Shown: positions 25,847 to 35,099, counted from the stretch's first letter. The stretch is 64,000 nucleotides of DNA from VXYL01 sp963422285 (GCA_963422285.2 OY729419.2:496001-560000); one strand, 5' to 3'. The notes: generated by a model not told the origin, from the letters alone. Made by a program: numbers and translations.

Positions 25847-27297
25847 GGTGCCGGCCCCATCGGCGAGACGAATAGCGGGAATGGCCGGATGCGCTCCACG
25901 CAGGCTAGATCCAAGGACTGCGGCGCCGCAGATTCCACGAATGACGCCATCAGCCGCTGGACGCAGCCGAGGGTCAGCATGCCGTGCCCCTGGCCGCGTC
26001 CGACGATGTTGACGGCGTTGGCGAAATGCGCCGCCACCAGCGACGCGTAGCGAGGCGGCGTAATGGGATCCAGTTCGCCGCTGAGCAGGAGGACCGGCGC
26101 ATCGCTGGCTACCGGCTGCTTGAAGTCGGCATCCAGGACGCCCCGGGGCCAAGCCTCGCAAACCCGGCCCAGCACCTCGACGAAGGTGGAACCCAAGTAC
26201 GTGCGGCGCTGGGCGTCGAGATCGAGTTCTCCCCAGAACGGCTGATCCTCGGTGCAGAGGATCGCGTAGTTCAAGCCCGCAGCCAAGCCTTCGAGATTCT
26301 CGGAAAGAATATGCGCCTGGGCCGCCAGCGCCTCGTAGTCGCCCTCGTAGGCGGCTTCGACCAGCACCGGCAGCAAGCCCGACGAGGGCGGCGAGTAGAC
26401 CAGCAGCCGCACCACTGCCGCCAGCACGAAGTGGTTGATCGTCGTCGTCACCGGTTCGCCCGTGCGGGGGTGGCCGAAGGCGATCTCCACCGGCTCCTTC
26501 TGCAGCCGGTCGCGCACCGACTGGAAACGCACGCGCAGGTTCGGGAACGCCGCTTGGCAGGCGGCGTCGTTCCGGCAGCGAGCGAACAACGCATCGAGCG
26601 CCGCCTGGCTGTCCAGGGCGATGTCCGGACCCAAAGACGCCGTGGCCGGCACCACGCCGTCCAAAACGACGCTGCGAGTGCGGTTCGGAAAGCGACGCAG
26701 GTAGTGCTGGGCGACTCGCGTGCCGTAGGAGATGCCGTACAGGTTGAGCTGCGGGTAGCCCAAGGCTGCGCGAATGCGCTCCAGGTCCCGCACCGCGACG
26801 CTGGTGGTGAAAAAGCGCGGATCAAAGGCCAGGTTCGCCAAGCAGTCCAGCGCCAGCTCCACCAGCGTATCCGCGTCCACGGAAGCGTCGTCCAGGATGC
26901 CCATGGCATCGAGATTGGCGCAGCGCAGCGGTACCGATTGGCCGCTGCCGCGCTGGTCGACCAGCACGATGTCCCGGTAGCGCAGTATCCGTGCGAACGC
27001 ATTCTGGGCCATGGCGAAGAATCGCGTCGCCGCATCGCCGGGGCCGCCGGCGATCACCGTCAGCGGGTCCGGGGCCGGATCTTCCGCCAGCGCTTCCACC
27101 ACCGCCACGAACAGCTCGATGCTGACACCGCTGGGATCGTCGGGATCCAGGGGCACTGCCAACATGCCGCACTGGGCGTCCACTTCCAGCCGACCCTTGC
27201 CAGCCGTCAGGTCGCAAGGGACAAGTTCCAGCGCCGGGATGCAAGCGCAGGCGAACAACGCGATGGCACCGCCCAGAACGGGGAAAAAGCGAAGCAT
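25843..27297 (-). CDS. Secreted alpha/beta hydrolase, tripeptidyl aminopeptidase/proline iminopeptidase-like
   Basis: A 484-residue protein with a lipoprotein-type signal (ALFAC, Cys17), then VIAGGPGDAATRFF, the VLVDQRGSGQSVPLRC segment common to proline iminopeptidases, nucleophile motif GISYG, catalytic Asp in SGELDPITPP and His in GQGHGML. This order matches the TAP/SlpD-like family of exported peptidases. It is likely anchored in the envelope and trims peptides, but the substrate is unknown. It starts 8 bp after holB and overlaps natA, so it joins the long operon. Confidence 0.86.
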   Translation of the reverse strand: MLRFFPVLGGAIALFACACIPALELVPCDLTAGKGRLEVDAQCGMLAVPLDPDDPSGVSIELFVAVVEALAEDPAPDPLTVIAGGPGDAATRFFAMAQNAFARILRYRDIVLVDQRGSGQSVPLRCANLDAMGILDDASVDADTLVELALDCLANLAFDPRFFTTSVAVRDLERIRAALGYPQLNLYGISYGTRVAQHYLRRFPNRTRSVVLDGVVPATASLGPDIALDSQAALDALFARCRNDAACQAAFPNLRVRFQSVRDRLQKEPVEIAFGHPRTGEPVTTTINHFVLAAVVRLLVYSPPSSGLLPVLVEAAYEGDYEALAAQAHILSENLEGLAAGLNYAILCTEDQPFWGELDLDAQRRTYLGSTFVEVLGRVCEAWPRGVLDADFKQPVASDAPVLLLSGELDPITPPRYASLVAAHFANAVNIVGRGQGHGMLTLGCVQRLMASFVESAAPQSLDLACVERIRPFPLFVSPMGPAP

Positions 27298-27304
27298 GGC
27301 GTGC

Positions 27305-28192
27305 CTAGCCAGCCGACGGCGCCGCGTCCAGGCGCGGCCACAGTTCGCCCCACAGCAGCAGCAGCCGGTGCAGCTGCATGACTCGGTTCAAGCCGGTATT
27401 GGTCAGCGCCGCCCGGCGCACATGAGAGAGCTCGGCAGCGAAGTCCAGCACGGGCACCACCTGTTCCGGCGGCTGGCTTCTGGCCAGCTGGTGGACAATG
27501 CACAGCCAGCGGCCGGCGATGTCGGCGAGGTTCTCGTCTCGCCGCGCCTCGGCGACTTCGGCCGCAACGGCGGGATTCCGACCCACCTTCGCCAGTTCCG
27601 GCCACAGCGGCAGCTGACCGCGTTCGGCGGCGTTCCGAACAGCGAACGGAGCGCCGCCGCACTCGACGGCAAGCTGGTTGGCGAGTTCGGCATCGACGCC
27701 AGCTTCGACAAGCCAAGGCGTCGCCACGGCCGCCCGTGCAGGGTGTACTTCGATGCGTTGGCAACGACTGCGCACCGTCGGCAGCAGCCGCTCGGGTGCG
27801 CCAGTGGACAGCACGACGAAGCTCTCCGCAGGGGGTTCTTCCAGGGATTTGAGCAGCGCGTTGGCGGCATGGATGTTCATCCGGTCGGCATCCTCGATGA
27901 CCGCGACCTTGCGCCCGGCGCGCTGGGGAGTCTGGGATAGGAAGTCGATGATGCGACGGACGGCATCGATCTTGATGACGGCGCCCTCGGGCTCCAGCCA
28001 GCGCAGATCGGGATGCGCCACCTCCCGGGCCGCGCTGCCAGGTTTCAGGCCCATCAGGGCGACGGCGAGGGCGTTCGCAACACGCTCCTCGCCCCAGCCG
28101 GCCGGGCCCTGGATCAGCAGGCCATGGGGCAAGCGCTCCGCAAACGCAAGAGCCCGGTCCACGGCGTCCTGCAGCCAGGGCGGTTCGTTCAA
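27305..28192 (-). CDS. holB: DNA polymerase III subunit delta prime
   Basis: Clamp-loader subunit of about 295 residues. The AAA-like N-terminus reads LIQGPAGWGEERVANALA, where the P-loop Lys is missing as in other delta-prime subunits that do not bind ATP, and the segment KVAVIEDADRMNIHAANALLKSLEEPP is diagnostic. The Cys4 zinc module between the P-loop region and HPDLRWL is absent. TTG 28192 is inferred as the start; it overlaps the tmk stop as TTGA. Next to tmk as in E. coli. Confidence 0.92.
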   Translation of the reverse strand: MNEPPWLQDAVDRALAFAERLPHGLLIQGPAGWGEERVANALAVALMGLKPGSAAREVAHPDLRWLEPEGAVIKIDAVRRIIDFLSQTPQRAGRKVAVIEDADRMNIHAANALLKSLEEPPAESFVVLSTGAPERLLPTVRSRCQRIEVHPARAAVATPWLVEAGVDAELANQLAVECGGAPFAVRNAAERGQLPLWPELAKVGRNPAVAAEVAEARRDENLADIAGRWLCIVHQLARSQPPEQVVPVLDFAAELSHVRRAALTNTGLNRVMQLHRLLLLWGELWPRLDAAPSAG

Positions 28193-28872
28193 GACATCCT
28201 CTCTGGCGCCGGCGCAGCAGAAGCCGCATTGCTGGCGAGGAACTCCTCGACGGCGAGGCGCACGTCTTGGCGTACTTGGCGCAATGCTTGGCTGGCGTCG
28301 ATTTCGATCATTCGCGCCCGCTCGCGGACCCGGCGTCGGTAGATGCTGCGAGCGCGTTCGAAGAACTCCCGGCGCTCGTGCTCGAAGCGGTCCAAGTCTC
28401 GGTTGGCAATCCGCGCCAGCGCGGACTCCACCGGGACGTCGAGATACAGGGTGAGATCCGGCCAGCACGCGCCATGCACCAGCATCGCCAACTGGTCGAT
28501 CACGTCCAGCGACACGCCACGGCCACCGCCCTGGTAGGCGAAGGTGGAATCCGTGAAGCGATCGCAAAGCACCCAACGACCAGCGCACAGCGCCGGTTCG
28601 ATCACCTCGGCGAAGTGCTGGGCGCGGGATGCGAAGATCAGCAGCGTCTCGGCTAGAGGCTGGACGGATTCGTCCCGGCTAGCGAGCAGCAGGGCGCGAA
28701 TCTCCTCCGCCAGCGGCGTACCGCCCGGCTCCCGGGTCACCAGGGCGTCGTGGCCATGTTGCGCAAGAAGACGGGCGATGAAATCGACATTGGTGCTCTT
28801 GCCGACGCCCTCCCCGCCTTCAACGACGACGAACCGCCCGCGCTCCCCAGCCGATGCCTGTTCCTCGTTCAC
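28189..28872 (-). CDS. tmk: Thymidylate kinase
   Basis: Phosphorylates dTMP to dTDP. The 227-residue protein has the P-loop GGEGVGKST, TREPGGTPLAEEIR (DR/EPGG motif), CDRFTDSTFAYQGGGRG and the LID region. It starts with GTG at 28872, overlapping the mltG stop (GTGA). A C-terminal tail of Ala/Pro (NAASAAPAPERMS) extends past the usual end. Part of fabF-mltG-tmk-holB. Confidence 0.96.
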   Translation of the reverse strand: MNEEQASAGERGRFVVVEGGEGVGKSTNVDFIARLLAQHGHDALVTREPGGTPLAEEIRALLLASRDESVQPLAETLLIFASRAQHFAEVIEPALCAGRWVLCDRFTDSTFAYQGGGRGVSLDVIDQLAMLVHGACWPDLTLYLDVPVESALARIANRDLDRFEHERREFFERARSIYRRRVRERARMIEIDASQALRQVRQDVRLAVEEFLASNAASAAPAPERMS

Positions 28873-29906
28873 GGCAACTGATAGCGACGAACCGCGGCAT
28901 TGTGCTCAGCGAGGGTTTCCGAGAAGTAGCTGGTGCCGTCGCCCCGGGCGACGAAGTAGAGTGCGCTGCCGGCGTCGGGGTGCAGCGCCGCATCGATGGA
29001 CGAACGACTGGGCAAGGCGATGGGCGTAGGGGGCAGACCGGCGCGCTGGTAGGTGTTGTAGGGGCCGTCGGCGTCCAAGTGCTGGCGGGTCAGGTTGCCG
29101 TCGAAGGCGCTGCCGAGACCGTAGATCACCGTCGGGTCCGCCTGCAAGCGCATGCCGCGGGCAAGGCGACGGGTGAAGACGCCGGCGACGCCGACCCGCT
29201 CCGCCATCGCCCCCGCCTCCTTTTCGACGATCGACGCCAGGATCAGCGCCTCGTAGGGTTCCGCGTAGTCCACCGCCGCATCCCTGCCGGCCCAGGCGAG
29301 ATGGAGCACTTCGTTCATCTTTTCAAAGGCGCGCCGCAGCAGCGCCGACGCCTTGTGGTCGCGGGTGAACTGGTAGGTGTCCGGGAAGAACCGGCCCTCG
29401 GCGTGGTCGTCCGGCAGCCCTAGGCGTACCATCAGATCGTCCACTGTCGCGCCGGCCAAATCGAAGTCGAGCCGTTCATCGGCAGCCAAGCGTTCCAGTA
29501 CGCGGCCCACTGTGCTCCCCTCGACGATGCGGAAGCGATGCACCATCACGTCGCCGCTGGTCAAGCGGTCCAGCAAGCCGTCGGCGGTTTCGCCGGGTAC
29601 GACATGGTATTCGCCGCTCTGGATCGTGGTATGAACGCCCCGCTGCCAAGCGCGCAAGGAGAACCGCCGCACATCCACCACGCTGGCCTCGGCAAGGGTT
29701 TCGGCCAGGGCCGAGAACGTCGTTCCCGGCGGCACGATGAACTCGGTTGCGGCGAGCACCGGCAGCGGCTGCGCCGACCAGTGGCGCAGATAGCCATTGA
29801 CGCCGCCGAGCACGGCCACGCCAACCACGATGACGGCGGTCGGGATCAGCAGTAGGCGCCGCTTGTTCACCGCCTGACCTTGCGACTTGCCGGCTCGCAG
29901 CCTCAC
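28869..29906 (-). CDS. mltG: Endolytic murein transglycosylase MltG
   Basis: Inner-membrane enzyme thought to cut nascent glycan strands. About 345 residues: a cytoplasmic basic leader, one transmembrane helix (RLLLIPTAVIVVGVAVLGGV), a LysM-like region, and the YceG domain with catalytic Glu in ILASIVEKEAG and the RGMRLQADPTVIYGLG and DGPYNTYQRAGLPPTPI motifs. GTG 29906 overlaps the fabF stop; a second GTG just before the membrane helix is also possible. pabC, usually between fabF and mltG, is absent. Confidence 0.95.
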   Translation of the reverse strand: MRLRAGKSQGQAVNKRRLLLIPTAVIVVGVAVLGGVNGYLRHWSAQPLPVLAATEFIVPPGTTFSALAETLAEASVVDVRRFSLRAWQRGVHTTIQSGEYHVVPGETADGLLDRLTSGDVMVHRFRIVEGSTVGRVLERLAADERLDFDLAGATVDDLMVRLGLPDDHAEGRFFPDTYQFTRDHKASALLRRAFEKMNEVLHLAWAGRDAAVDYAEPYEALILASIVEKEAGAMAERVGVAGVFTRRLARGMRLQADPTVIYGLGSAFDGNLTRQHLDADGPYNTYQRAGLPPTPIALPSRSSIDAALHPDAGSALYFVARGDGTSYFSETLAEHNAAVRRYQLP

Positions 29907-31135
29907 GCCTCGGCGAAGATCAACGTTCCGTTGGTGCCGCCGAAGCCGAACGAGTTGGACAGCGCGGCGCGAATGGACATCTGCCGCGGCTCATGGGGTA
30001 CGTAGTCCAAATCGCAGGCCGGGTCCGGATTGTCCAGATTGATGGTCGGCGGCGCCACCTGCTTCGCCACGGCGAGCACCGAGAAAATGCCTTCGACCGC
30101 GCCAGCGGCACCCAGCAGATGGCCGATCATGGACTTGCTGGAACTGATGGCGATGGATGTATCGGCACCGAACACCGACTTGATGGCCAGCGTCTCGGCG
30201 ATGTCGCCTTGGGGTGTGGAGGTGCCGTGGGCGTTGATGTAGTCGATGTCGTCGGGGTTCAGAGCGGCGTCGGCCAAGGCGTTGCGCATGGAAGCCACGG
30301 CACCGCGGCCGTCGTCTGGCGGGCTGGTGATGTGGTAGCCGTCAGCGCTCATGCCGAAGCCCTTGAGCTCGCAATAGATGTTGGCGTGGCGCACCTTGGC
30401 GCGTTCGTACTCTTCGAGCACCAGCACTCCGGCGCCATCGCCAAGCACGAAGCCGTCCCGATCCCGATCCCAGGGCCGACTGGCGCGTTCCGGCTCGTCG
30501 TTGCGCGTCGACAACGCCTTCATGGAGGCAAACCCGGCCAAGGTGACCGGCGACAGCGCCTGCTCGGCACCGCCTACCACCATCACGTCCGCGTCGCCCT
30601 GCTGAATCATGCGCAGGCCGATGCCAATGTTGTGGGTGCCGGTGGTGCAGGCCGTCACCACGGCGATGTTCGGGCCGCGGAAGCCGTACTGGATGGACAG
30701 GCCGCCGGAGATCATGTTGATGACGCTGGCTGGCACGAAGAAGGGCGACACCCGCCGGGGGCCGCGATCCTGGCAGACGGAATGAGTGTCCACGATGGTG
30801 TTGATGCCGCCGATGCCGGAGCCGATGGCGACGCCGATGCGGTCCGCGTCCGCAGCATCCTCAAGGCCGGCATCGCGCACGGCCTGGACGCCGGCGACCA
30901 TGCCATACTGGATGAAGGGGTCGAGCCGTCGCGCCTCCTTGCGATCGATGTAGTCGTCAATAGGGGGGTCTTTCACCCCAGCGGCGATGGTGACACTGTG
31001 GCCAGCGGTATCGAAAGCGTTGATGGAGGCGGCACCACTCGTCCCAGCCAACGAATTGCCCCAGGCCTCGCTGACGTCGTTGCCGATGGGCGACAACAGG
31101 CCAAGACCCGTCACCACGACTCGTCGCTTGCTCAT
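29903..31135 (-). CDS. fabF: 3-oxoacyl-[acyl-carrier-protein] synthase II
   Basis: Condensing enzyme that elongates fatty acids, including the step to cis-vaccenate. The 410-residue thiolase-fold protein has catalytic Cys in VTACTTGTHNIG and His in NAHGTSTPQGD and SMIGHLLGAAGAVE. Starts MSKRRVVVTGLGLLSPIGND. It follows acpP by 41 bp, the conserved order. Confidence 0.97.
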   Translation of the reverse strand: MSKRRVVVTGLGLLSPIGNDVSEAWGNSLAGTSGAASINAFDTAGHSVTIAAGVKDPPIDDYIDRKEARRLDPFIQYGMVAGVQAVRDAGLEDAADADRIGVAIGSGIGGINTIVDTHSVCQDRGPRRVSPFFVPASVINMISGGLSIQYGFRGPNIAVVTACTTGTHNIGIGLRMIQQGDADVMVVGGAEQALSPVTLAGFASMKALSTRNDEPERASRPWDRDRDGFVLGDGAGVLVLEEYERAKVRHANIYCELKGFGMSADGYHITSPPDDGRGAVASMRNALADAALNPDDIDYINAHGTSTPQGDIAETLAIKSVFGADTSIAISSSKSMIGHLLGAAGAVEGIFSVLAVAKQVAPPTINLDNPDPACDLDYVPHEPRQMSIRAALSNSFGFGGTNGTLIFAEA

Positions 31136-31176
31136 GGTCGGATGCCTCGCGCCGTCGTCTGGTCTGCAGGCGGCGA

Positions 31177-31410
31177 CTACTGATGCGCCAGAATGTAGTC
31201 GATAGCCTCTTTGACCGTGGTAATGTTCTCGGCTTCCTCGTCGGGGATTTCGGTCTCGAACTCCTCCTCCAAGGCCATCACGAGCTCCACCGTATCCAGC
31301 GAATCCGCGCCAAGATCATCCACGAACGACGCTTCGTCCTTGACCTCTTCCTCCTTCACCCCCAACTGCTCGCAGATGAGTTTCTTGACCCGTTCGTCGA
31401 CACTGCTCAT
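31177..31410 (-). CDS. acpP: Acyl carrier protein
   Basis: A 77-residue acidic helical carrier. The phosphopantetheine attachment Ser lies in FVDDLGADSLDTVELVMALE. Typical length and the strongly acidic composition leave little doubt. It sits between fabG and fabF. Its upstream gap to fabG (31411-31604) holds no gene and probably carries its own promoter, as is usual for the highly expressed acpP. Confidence 0.98.
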   Translation of the reverse strand: MSSVDERVKKLICEQLGVKEEEVKDEASFVDDLGADSLDTVELVMALEEEFETEIPDEEAENITTVKEAIDYILAHQ

Positions 31411-31604
31411 GGTTGCTAAGACTCCTGTTCGGTATTGGAATGCAGCGGGCGCGTAGTGTAGCCGCTTCGGGGCGGCGGGGGCTAGCGCTGGTTCACCTCA
31501 TCGCCGACAGCCCGAACGTGGCGGCGGCACGGACGCGATCCGCGTCGCCTGTTGGCATGGGATTCGCCGGCTGACAGGGCATCGCGCGATACCGAGCACG
31601 GGCG

Positions 31605-32345
31605 CTATGCGCTGTACAGGCCGCCGTTTACATGCAGCGTCTCGCCGGTGATATAGGCCGCGGCGTCGCTGGCGAGGAAGGACACAGCGGCGGCGACGTC
31701 GCTGGCGCTGCCCATGCGACCGAGAGCGGTACGCGCCACCATCGCCTGCCGCTGCTCCTCGGCCAAGTCTCGGGTCATGTCGGTATCGATGAAGCCGGGC
31801 GCGACGGCGTTGACGGTGATGCCTCGGGAACCCACCTCCTGGGCCAGGGAGCGCGTGAAGCCCTCGATGCCGGCCTTGGTGGCCGCGTAGTTGGCTTGGC
31901 CGGCGTTGCCCATGCGGGCCACCACCGAGCTGAGGTTGACGACGCGCCCCCACCGTGCCCGCATCATGCCGCGCAGCAGTGGCTTGGTCAGGCGATAGAG
32001 GCCGGTGAGATTGGTGTTCACCGCAGCCGCCCATTGTTCCGGCGTCATGCGCAACAGCAGGTTGTCGCGGGTGATGCCGGCGTTGTTGACCAGCACCAGG
32101 GGCGAGCCGAAGCCATCGAGGATGGCATCCACCGCGGTGGCTGCGCCAGCGTCGTCGTCGATGCGCAGCACGATGCCGGTGCCGACATCGGCGAGATCGG
32201 CGCCGATGGCAGCGGCGCCGGCGTCGCTGGTGGCCGTGCCGACTACGAAGAAGCCGTCGGCGCCGAGGCGGGTGGCGACAGCTTGGCCTATGCCGCGGCT
32301 GGCACCGGTGACCAAGGCGATTCTGCGTTCGATGGAAGTCGCCAC
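31605..32345 (-). CDS. fabG: 3-oxoacyl-[acyl-carrier-protein] reductase
   Basis: NADPH-dependent SDR of 246 residues: nucleotide site TGASRGIGQAVA, NNAGITRDNLLLRM, catalytic Ser in NLSSVVARMGN and Tyr/Lys in ANYAATKAG, ending in HVNGGLYS. The start is GTG at 32345; a perfect AGGAGG (minus strand, 32350-32355) lies just before it and overlaps the fabD stop, which fixes the start. Between fabD and acpP. Confidence 0.96.
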   Translation of the reverse strand: MATSIERRIALVTGASRGIGQAVATRLGADGFFVVGTATSDAGAAAIGADLADVGTGIVLRIDDDAGAATAVDAILDGFGSPLVLVNNAGITRDNLLLRMTPEQWAAAVNTNLTGLYRLTKPLLRGMMRARWGRVVNLSSVVARMGNAGQANYAATKAGIEGFTRSLAQEVGSRGITVNAVAPGFIDTDMTRDLAEEQRQAMVARTALGRMGSASDVAAAVSFLASDAAAYITGETLHVNGGLYSA

Positions 32346-32353
32346 GCTTCCTC

Positions 32354-33280
32354 CTACGAGCAAGCGGCGAGCGCCGCGTTCAGGCCGTCCTGGGTGTCGA
32401 TGCCATGCACTTTCAGCGAGCGGTCGATGCGACGAGCCAAGCCGGCCAGGACACTGCCGGGGCCGCATTCGATGAAGGTCGCTACGCCCCGGGACGCCAT
32501 GGCCGCTACCGATGCGGACCATTGCACGGGCAAGACCAGCTGCTTGAGAAGATTGCCGCGAATGGCGGCCGCTGCGGTAGCCGCTTCGGCGTTGACGTTC
32601 TGGAACACGGGAATGCGAGGCTCGCGGAAGTCCGCCGCTGCCAGCAGGTCGGCCAGCCGCTCGCCGGCAGGGGCCATGAGTGTACAGTGGGAGGGTACGC
32701 TCACGTCGAGCACCACGGCGCGGCGCGCCCCGGCCTCCTTGCAGGCGTCGATGGCCGAATTCACGGCAGCCGCCTCGCCGGCGATGACCACTTGGCCGGG
32801 AGAGTTGTAGTTGGCCGGCGCAACGACGCCAGTTGCGTTCGCGCAACAGGACGCCACCGCATCGTCGTCAAGATTCAGGATCGCGGCCATGGCGCCTTCG
32901 CCTGCCGGCACTGCCTGCTGCATCAGCTTGCCGCGCTCGTGGACCAGGCGCACGGCAGTGGCGAACTCCAACACGCCAGCGACCGTTAGCGCCGAGTACT
33001 CGCCCAGGCTGTGGCCGGCCACCACCACCGGACGCGAGCCGCCCTGGGCCGTCCAGGCCTCGAATAGCGCTACGCTGACCACGAGCAGGGCCGGCTGGGT
33101 GATCTCGGTGCGGTTCAACTCCTCCGCCGACCCTTCCCGGATGATCCTGGCGAGGTCGAACCCTACTGCTTCGGATGCCTCCTCGAAGCGTTGGCCCACC
33201 ACCGGGTGGGCTACGGCGACATCCTCGATCATGCCTACCTGCTGAGCGCCCTGCCCTGGAAACAGAAACCCCATATCCAT
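32354..33280 (-). CDS. fabD: Malonyl-CoA:ACP transacylase
   Basis: Loads malonyl groups on ACP. The 308-residue protein has the FPGQGAQQVGM N-terminus, nucleophile Ser in VAGHSLGEYSAL, catalytic His in VPSHCTLM and the NYNSPGQVVIAG segment. ATG 33280 has AAGGAG seven bases upstream on the minus strand. It follows plsX directly; the fabH gene that usually lies between is missing. Confidence 0.96.
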   Translation of the reverse strand: MDMGFLFPGQGAQQVGMIEDVAVAHPVVGQRFEEASEAVGFDLARIIREGSAEELNRTEITQPALLVVSVALFEAWTAQGGSRPVVVAGHSLGEYSALTVAGVLEFATAVRLVHERGKLMQQAVPAGEGAMAAILNLDDDAVASCCANATGVVAPANYNSPGQVVIAGEAAAVNSAIDACKEAGARRAVVLDVSVPSHCTLMAPAGERLADLLAAADFREPRIPVFQNVNAEAATAAAAIRGNLLKQLVLPVQWSASVAAMASRGVATFIECGPGSVLAGLARRIDRSLKVHGIDTQDGLNAALAACS

Positions 33281-33335
33281 TCGCAATCTCCTTACGTTTC
33301 TGTGCGTCCGAGGGAAGCGCCTTCGCCACGGGATA

Positions 33336-34343
33336 TCAGATGCCCGCTGCAATCCTATCGACGACGGCACCCGACAGCGCATCCACGGCCTGCGCCACCG
33401 CGCATCCGAATCCCTTCCGATCGGCACCGCCGTGGCTCTTGACGACTACGCCCGCTAGACCGAGCAGGCTGGCGCCGTTGTAGACCTGCGGATTGTACGC
33501 ATCCCGCAACCGATCCAGCCGACCACGCAGCAGCATCTTCGCCAAGGCGGTACTCGGCGAGACGCTGGCGAGTTCCCGGGCGAGCATGTGGCGCGCCATC
33601 CGCACCGCGCCCTCGGCGGCCTTGAGTGCGATGTTGCCGGCGAAGCCGTCGGCCACCACTACATCAACTACATCAACGCTGCCGGCGAACAGCCGATCTG
33701 GCTCGACGAAGCCGGCGTAGCGCAGGCCGGCATCGGCTTCGAGCAGCTCTGCCGCCGCCCGCACCGCCACCGGCCCTTTGCGGACTTCCGAGCCGATATT
33801 CAGCAGGCCGACGGCCGGCTCCGCCACGACCCCGGCCGAGGCGGCGGCAGCCGACCCCATGCGAGCGAACTGGTGCAGCTGGCCAGGATTGGCCTCGATG
33901 TTGGCACCGAGGTCGAGCATGCGAAACAAGCCGCCATCCTCTCGGGCCAGGGCCTTGATAATGGCTGGCCGGCGAATGCCGGGCAGCATACCGACAAGGT
34001 GCCGCGACAGCGCCATCAGCGCACCGGTGCTGCCGGCGCTGACCACAGCGTCCGCGGTTCCGGCCGCCACCGCGCCAATGGCGGCGCGCATGGACGAATC
34101 CACCTCGCCGCGCAAAGCCCCGCGCAGGGGATCGTCCACTGCAAGGCGACGCGGCGAATGCACCACGTCGTGGCGCGTACCGCGCAGCAGCGGCGCGATG
34201 ACGCAGGCATCGCCAAAGAAGGCGAGCGCCACCGGCGACTGGGCTGATTCACGGCTTGGCCGCGCCGCCACGGCATCCAGCGCACCGCCCACGAGCACAG
34301 CCGGGGGCGCGTCGCCGCCCAAGGTATCGACGGCTATGCGAAT
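33336..34343 (-). CDS. plsX: Phosphate acyltransferase PlsX
   Basis: Makes acyl-phosphate from acyl-ACP for phospholipid synthesis. Motifs VSAGSTGALMALS, LDLGANIEANP and VADGFAGNIALKAAEG are diagnostic. The usual N-terminus (RIAVDxMGGD) is encoded as RIAVDTLGGDAPP, but the frame before it reads TAG (rpmF stop), CCC, ATT, CGC, so the only starts are ATT at 34343 or a TTG at 34322 that would remove the first strand. I favour the rare ATT start, with GGAGG upstream; this gives 335 residues. rpmF precedes it in the same frame. Confidence 0.88.
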   Translation of the reverse strand: MRIAVDTLGGDAPPAVLVGGALDAVAARPSRESAQSPVALAFFGDACVIAPLLRGTRHDVVHSPRRLAVDDPLRGALRGEVDSSMRAAIGAVAAGTADAVVSAGSTGALMALSRHLVGMLPGIRRPAIIKALAREDGGLFRMLDLGANIEANPGQLHQFARMGSAAAASAGVVAEPAVGLLNIGSEVRKGPVAVRAAAELLEADAGLRYAGFVEPDRLFAGSVDVVDVVVADGFAGNIALKAAEGAVRMARHMLARELASVSPSTALAKMLLRGRLDRLRDAYNPQVYNGASLLGLAGVVVKSHGGADRKGFGCAVAQAVDALSGAVVDRIAAGI

Positions 34344-34346
34344 GGG

Positions 34347-34523
34347 CTAGTCCCGGGCCTCCACGGCCTTGCGTCCACGATAGTAGCCGTCCTCGGTGAC
34401 GTGATGCCGGCGGTGGGTCTCGCCAGTGGTCTCGTCAATGGACAGCGTCGGCCCGCGCAACCCATGGTGGGAACGCCGCTGGTCGCGTTTCGAGCGAGTA
34501 ACCTTGTTCTGTTGTACCGCCAT
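34347..34523 (-). CDS. rpmF: 50S ribosomal protein L32
   Basis: A 58-residue basic protein reading MAVQQNKVTRSKRDQRRSHH and continuing with LRGPTLSIDETTGETHRRHH and EDGYYRGRKAVEARD. This is the standard L32 sequence, without the Cys4 zinc motif seen in some species. It sits between yceD and plsX, the conserved place, and its stop is followed three bases later by the presumed plsX start. Confidence 0.96.
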   Translation of the reverse strand: MAVQQNKVTRSKRDQRRSHHGLRGPTLSIDETTGETHRRHHVTEDGYYRGRKAVEARD

Positions 34524-34577
34524 AGCGTTCCTTATCTATCTCCACCCAATCTGCGTATCTCTGTTTCGTTGCCCATT

Positions 34578-35099
34578 TCATCCGACGCCGTCTGCCGATC
34601 CCGCCTTCAGGGCCTTCAGGGCCGCAAAAGGGCTCGCCGATTGGCCGGCGTCCGCGCCTGTCTCTAGCGCCGCCGGCGCACGGGGGCACGAATCCTGCTC
34701 CCGGCAGGCGATCTCCGGCATGCTCAGCAGCAGATCGTCCTCCACCAACGCCGTGGCCGGCATGGCCTCGATATCGCCTACCACGGTATCGACGGCCGGC
34801 GTCAAGGCCTGCGCCTCGGCTTCGCTGGCAACCACCCGATAGTCGACAGCCGCCACCACCGCCACAGGCGCGGTCTCCAAACAACGGCTGCAACAGACCG
34901 CTGCCGTCACCCGGCAGGTGCCCGACACGCGCAGCCGGCCGCCGGCGTCGAACTCGAAATCCAACTCCGCCTCGACGCCGGCACCGTCGTCGCCGACGAA
35001 GGCGCCCAGCCGCTCGAACGCGCCGACGGGCACGACGCCTCGCCACGACCCGCTGCCTCGCGCCAGTTCGCCAACATTCAACCACGGTGCGCTCGACAT
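34578..35099 (-). CDS. yceD: YceD/DUF177 family protein
   Basis: A 173-residue protein of the DUF177 family, linked in bacteria and chloroplasts to 23S rRNA accumulation. Visible features are the VSGTCRVTAAVCCSRCLETA region with the C-x2-C pair, the acidic DDLLLSMPEIACREQDSCP segment and the closing NPF-like motif SPFAALKALK. The start at ATG 35099 (MSSAPWLN) is preferred to the upstream in-frame ATG. First gene of yceD-rpmF-plsX. Confidence 0.9.
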   Translation of the reverse strand: MSSAPWLNVGELARGSGSWRGVVPVGAFERLGAFVGDDGAGVEAELDFEFDAGGRLRVSGTCRVTAAVCCSRCLETAPVAVVAAVDYRVVASEAEAQALTPAVDTVVGDIEAMPATALVEDDLLLSMPEIACREQDSCPRAPAALETGADAGQSASPFAALKALKAGSADGVG

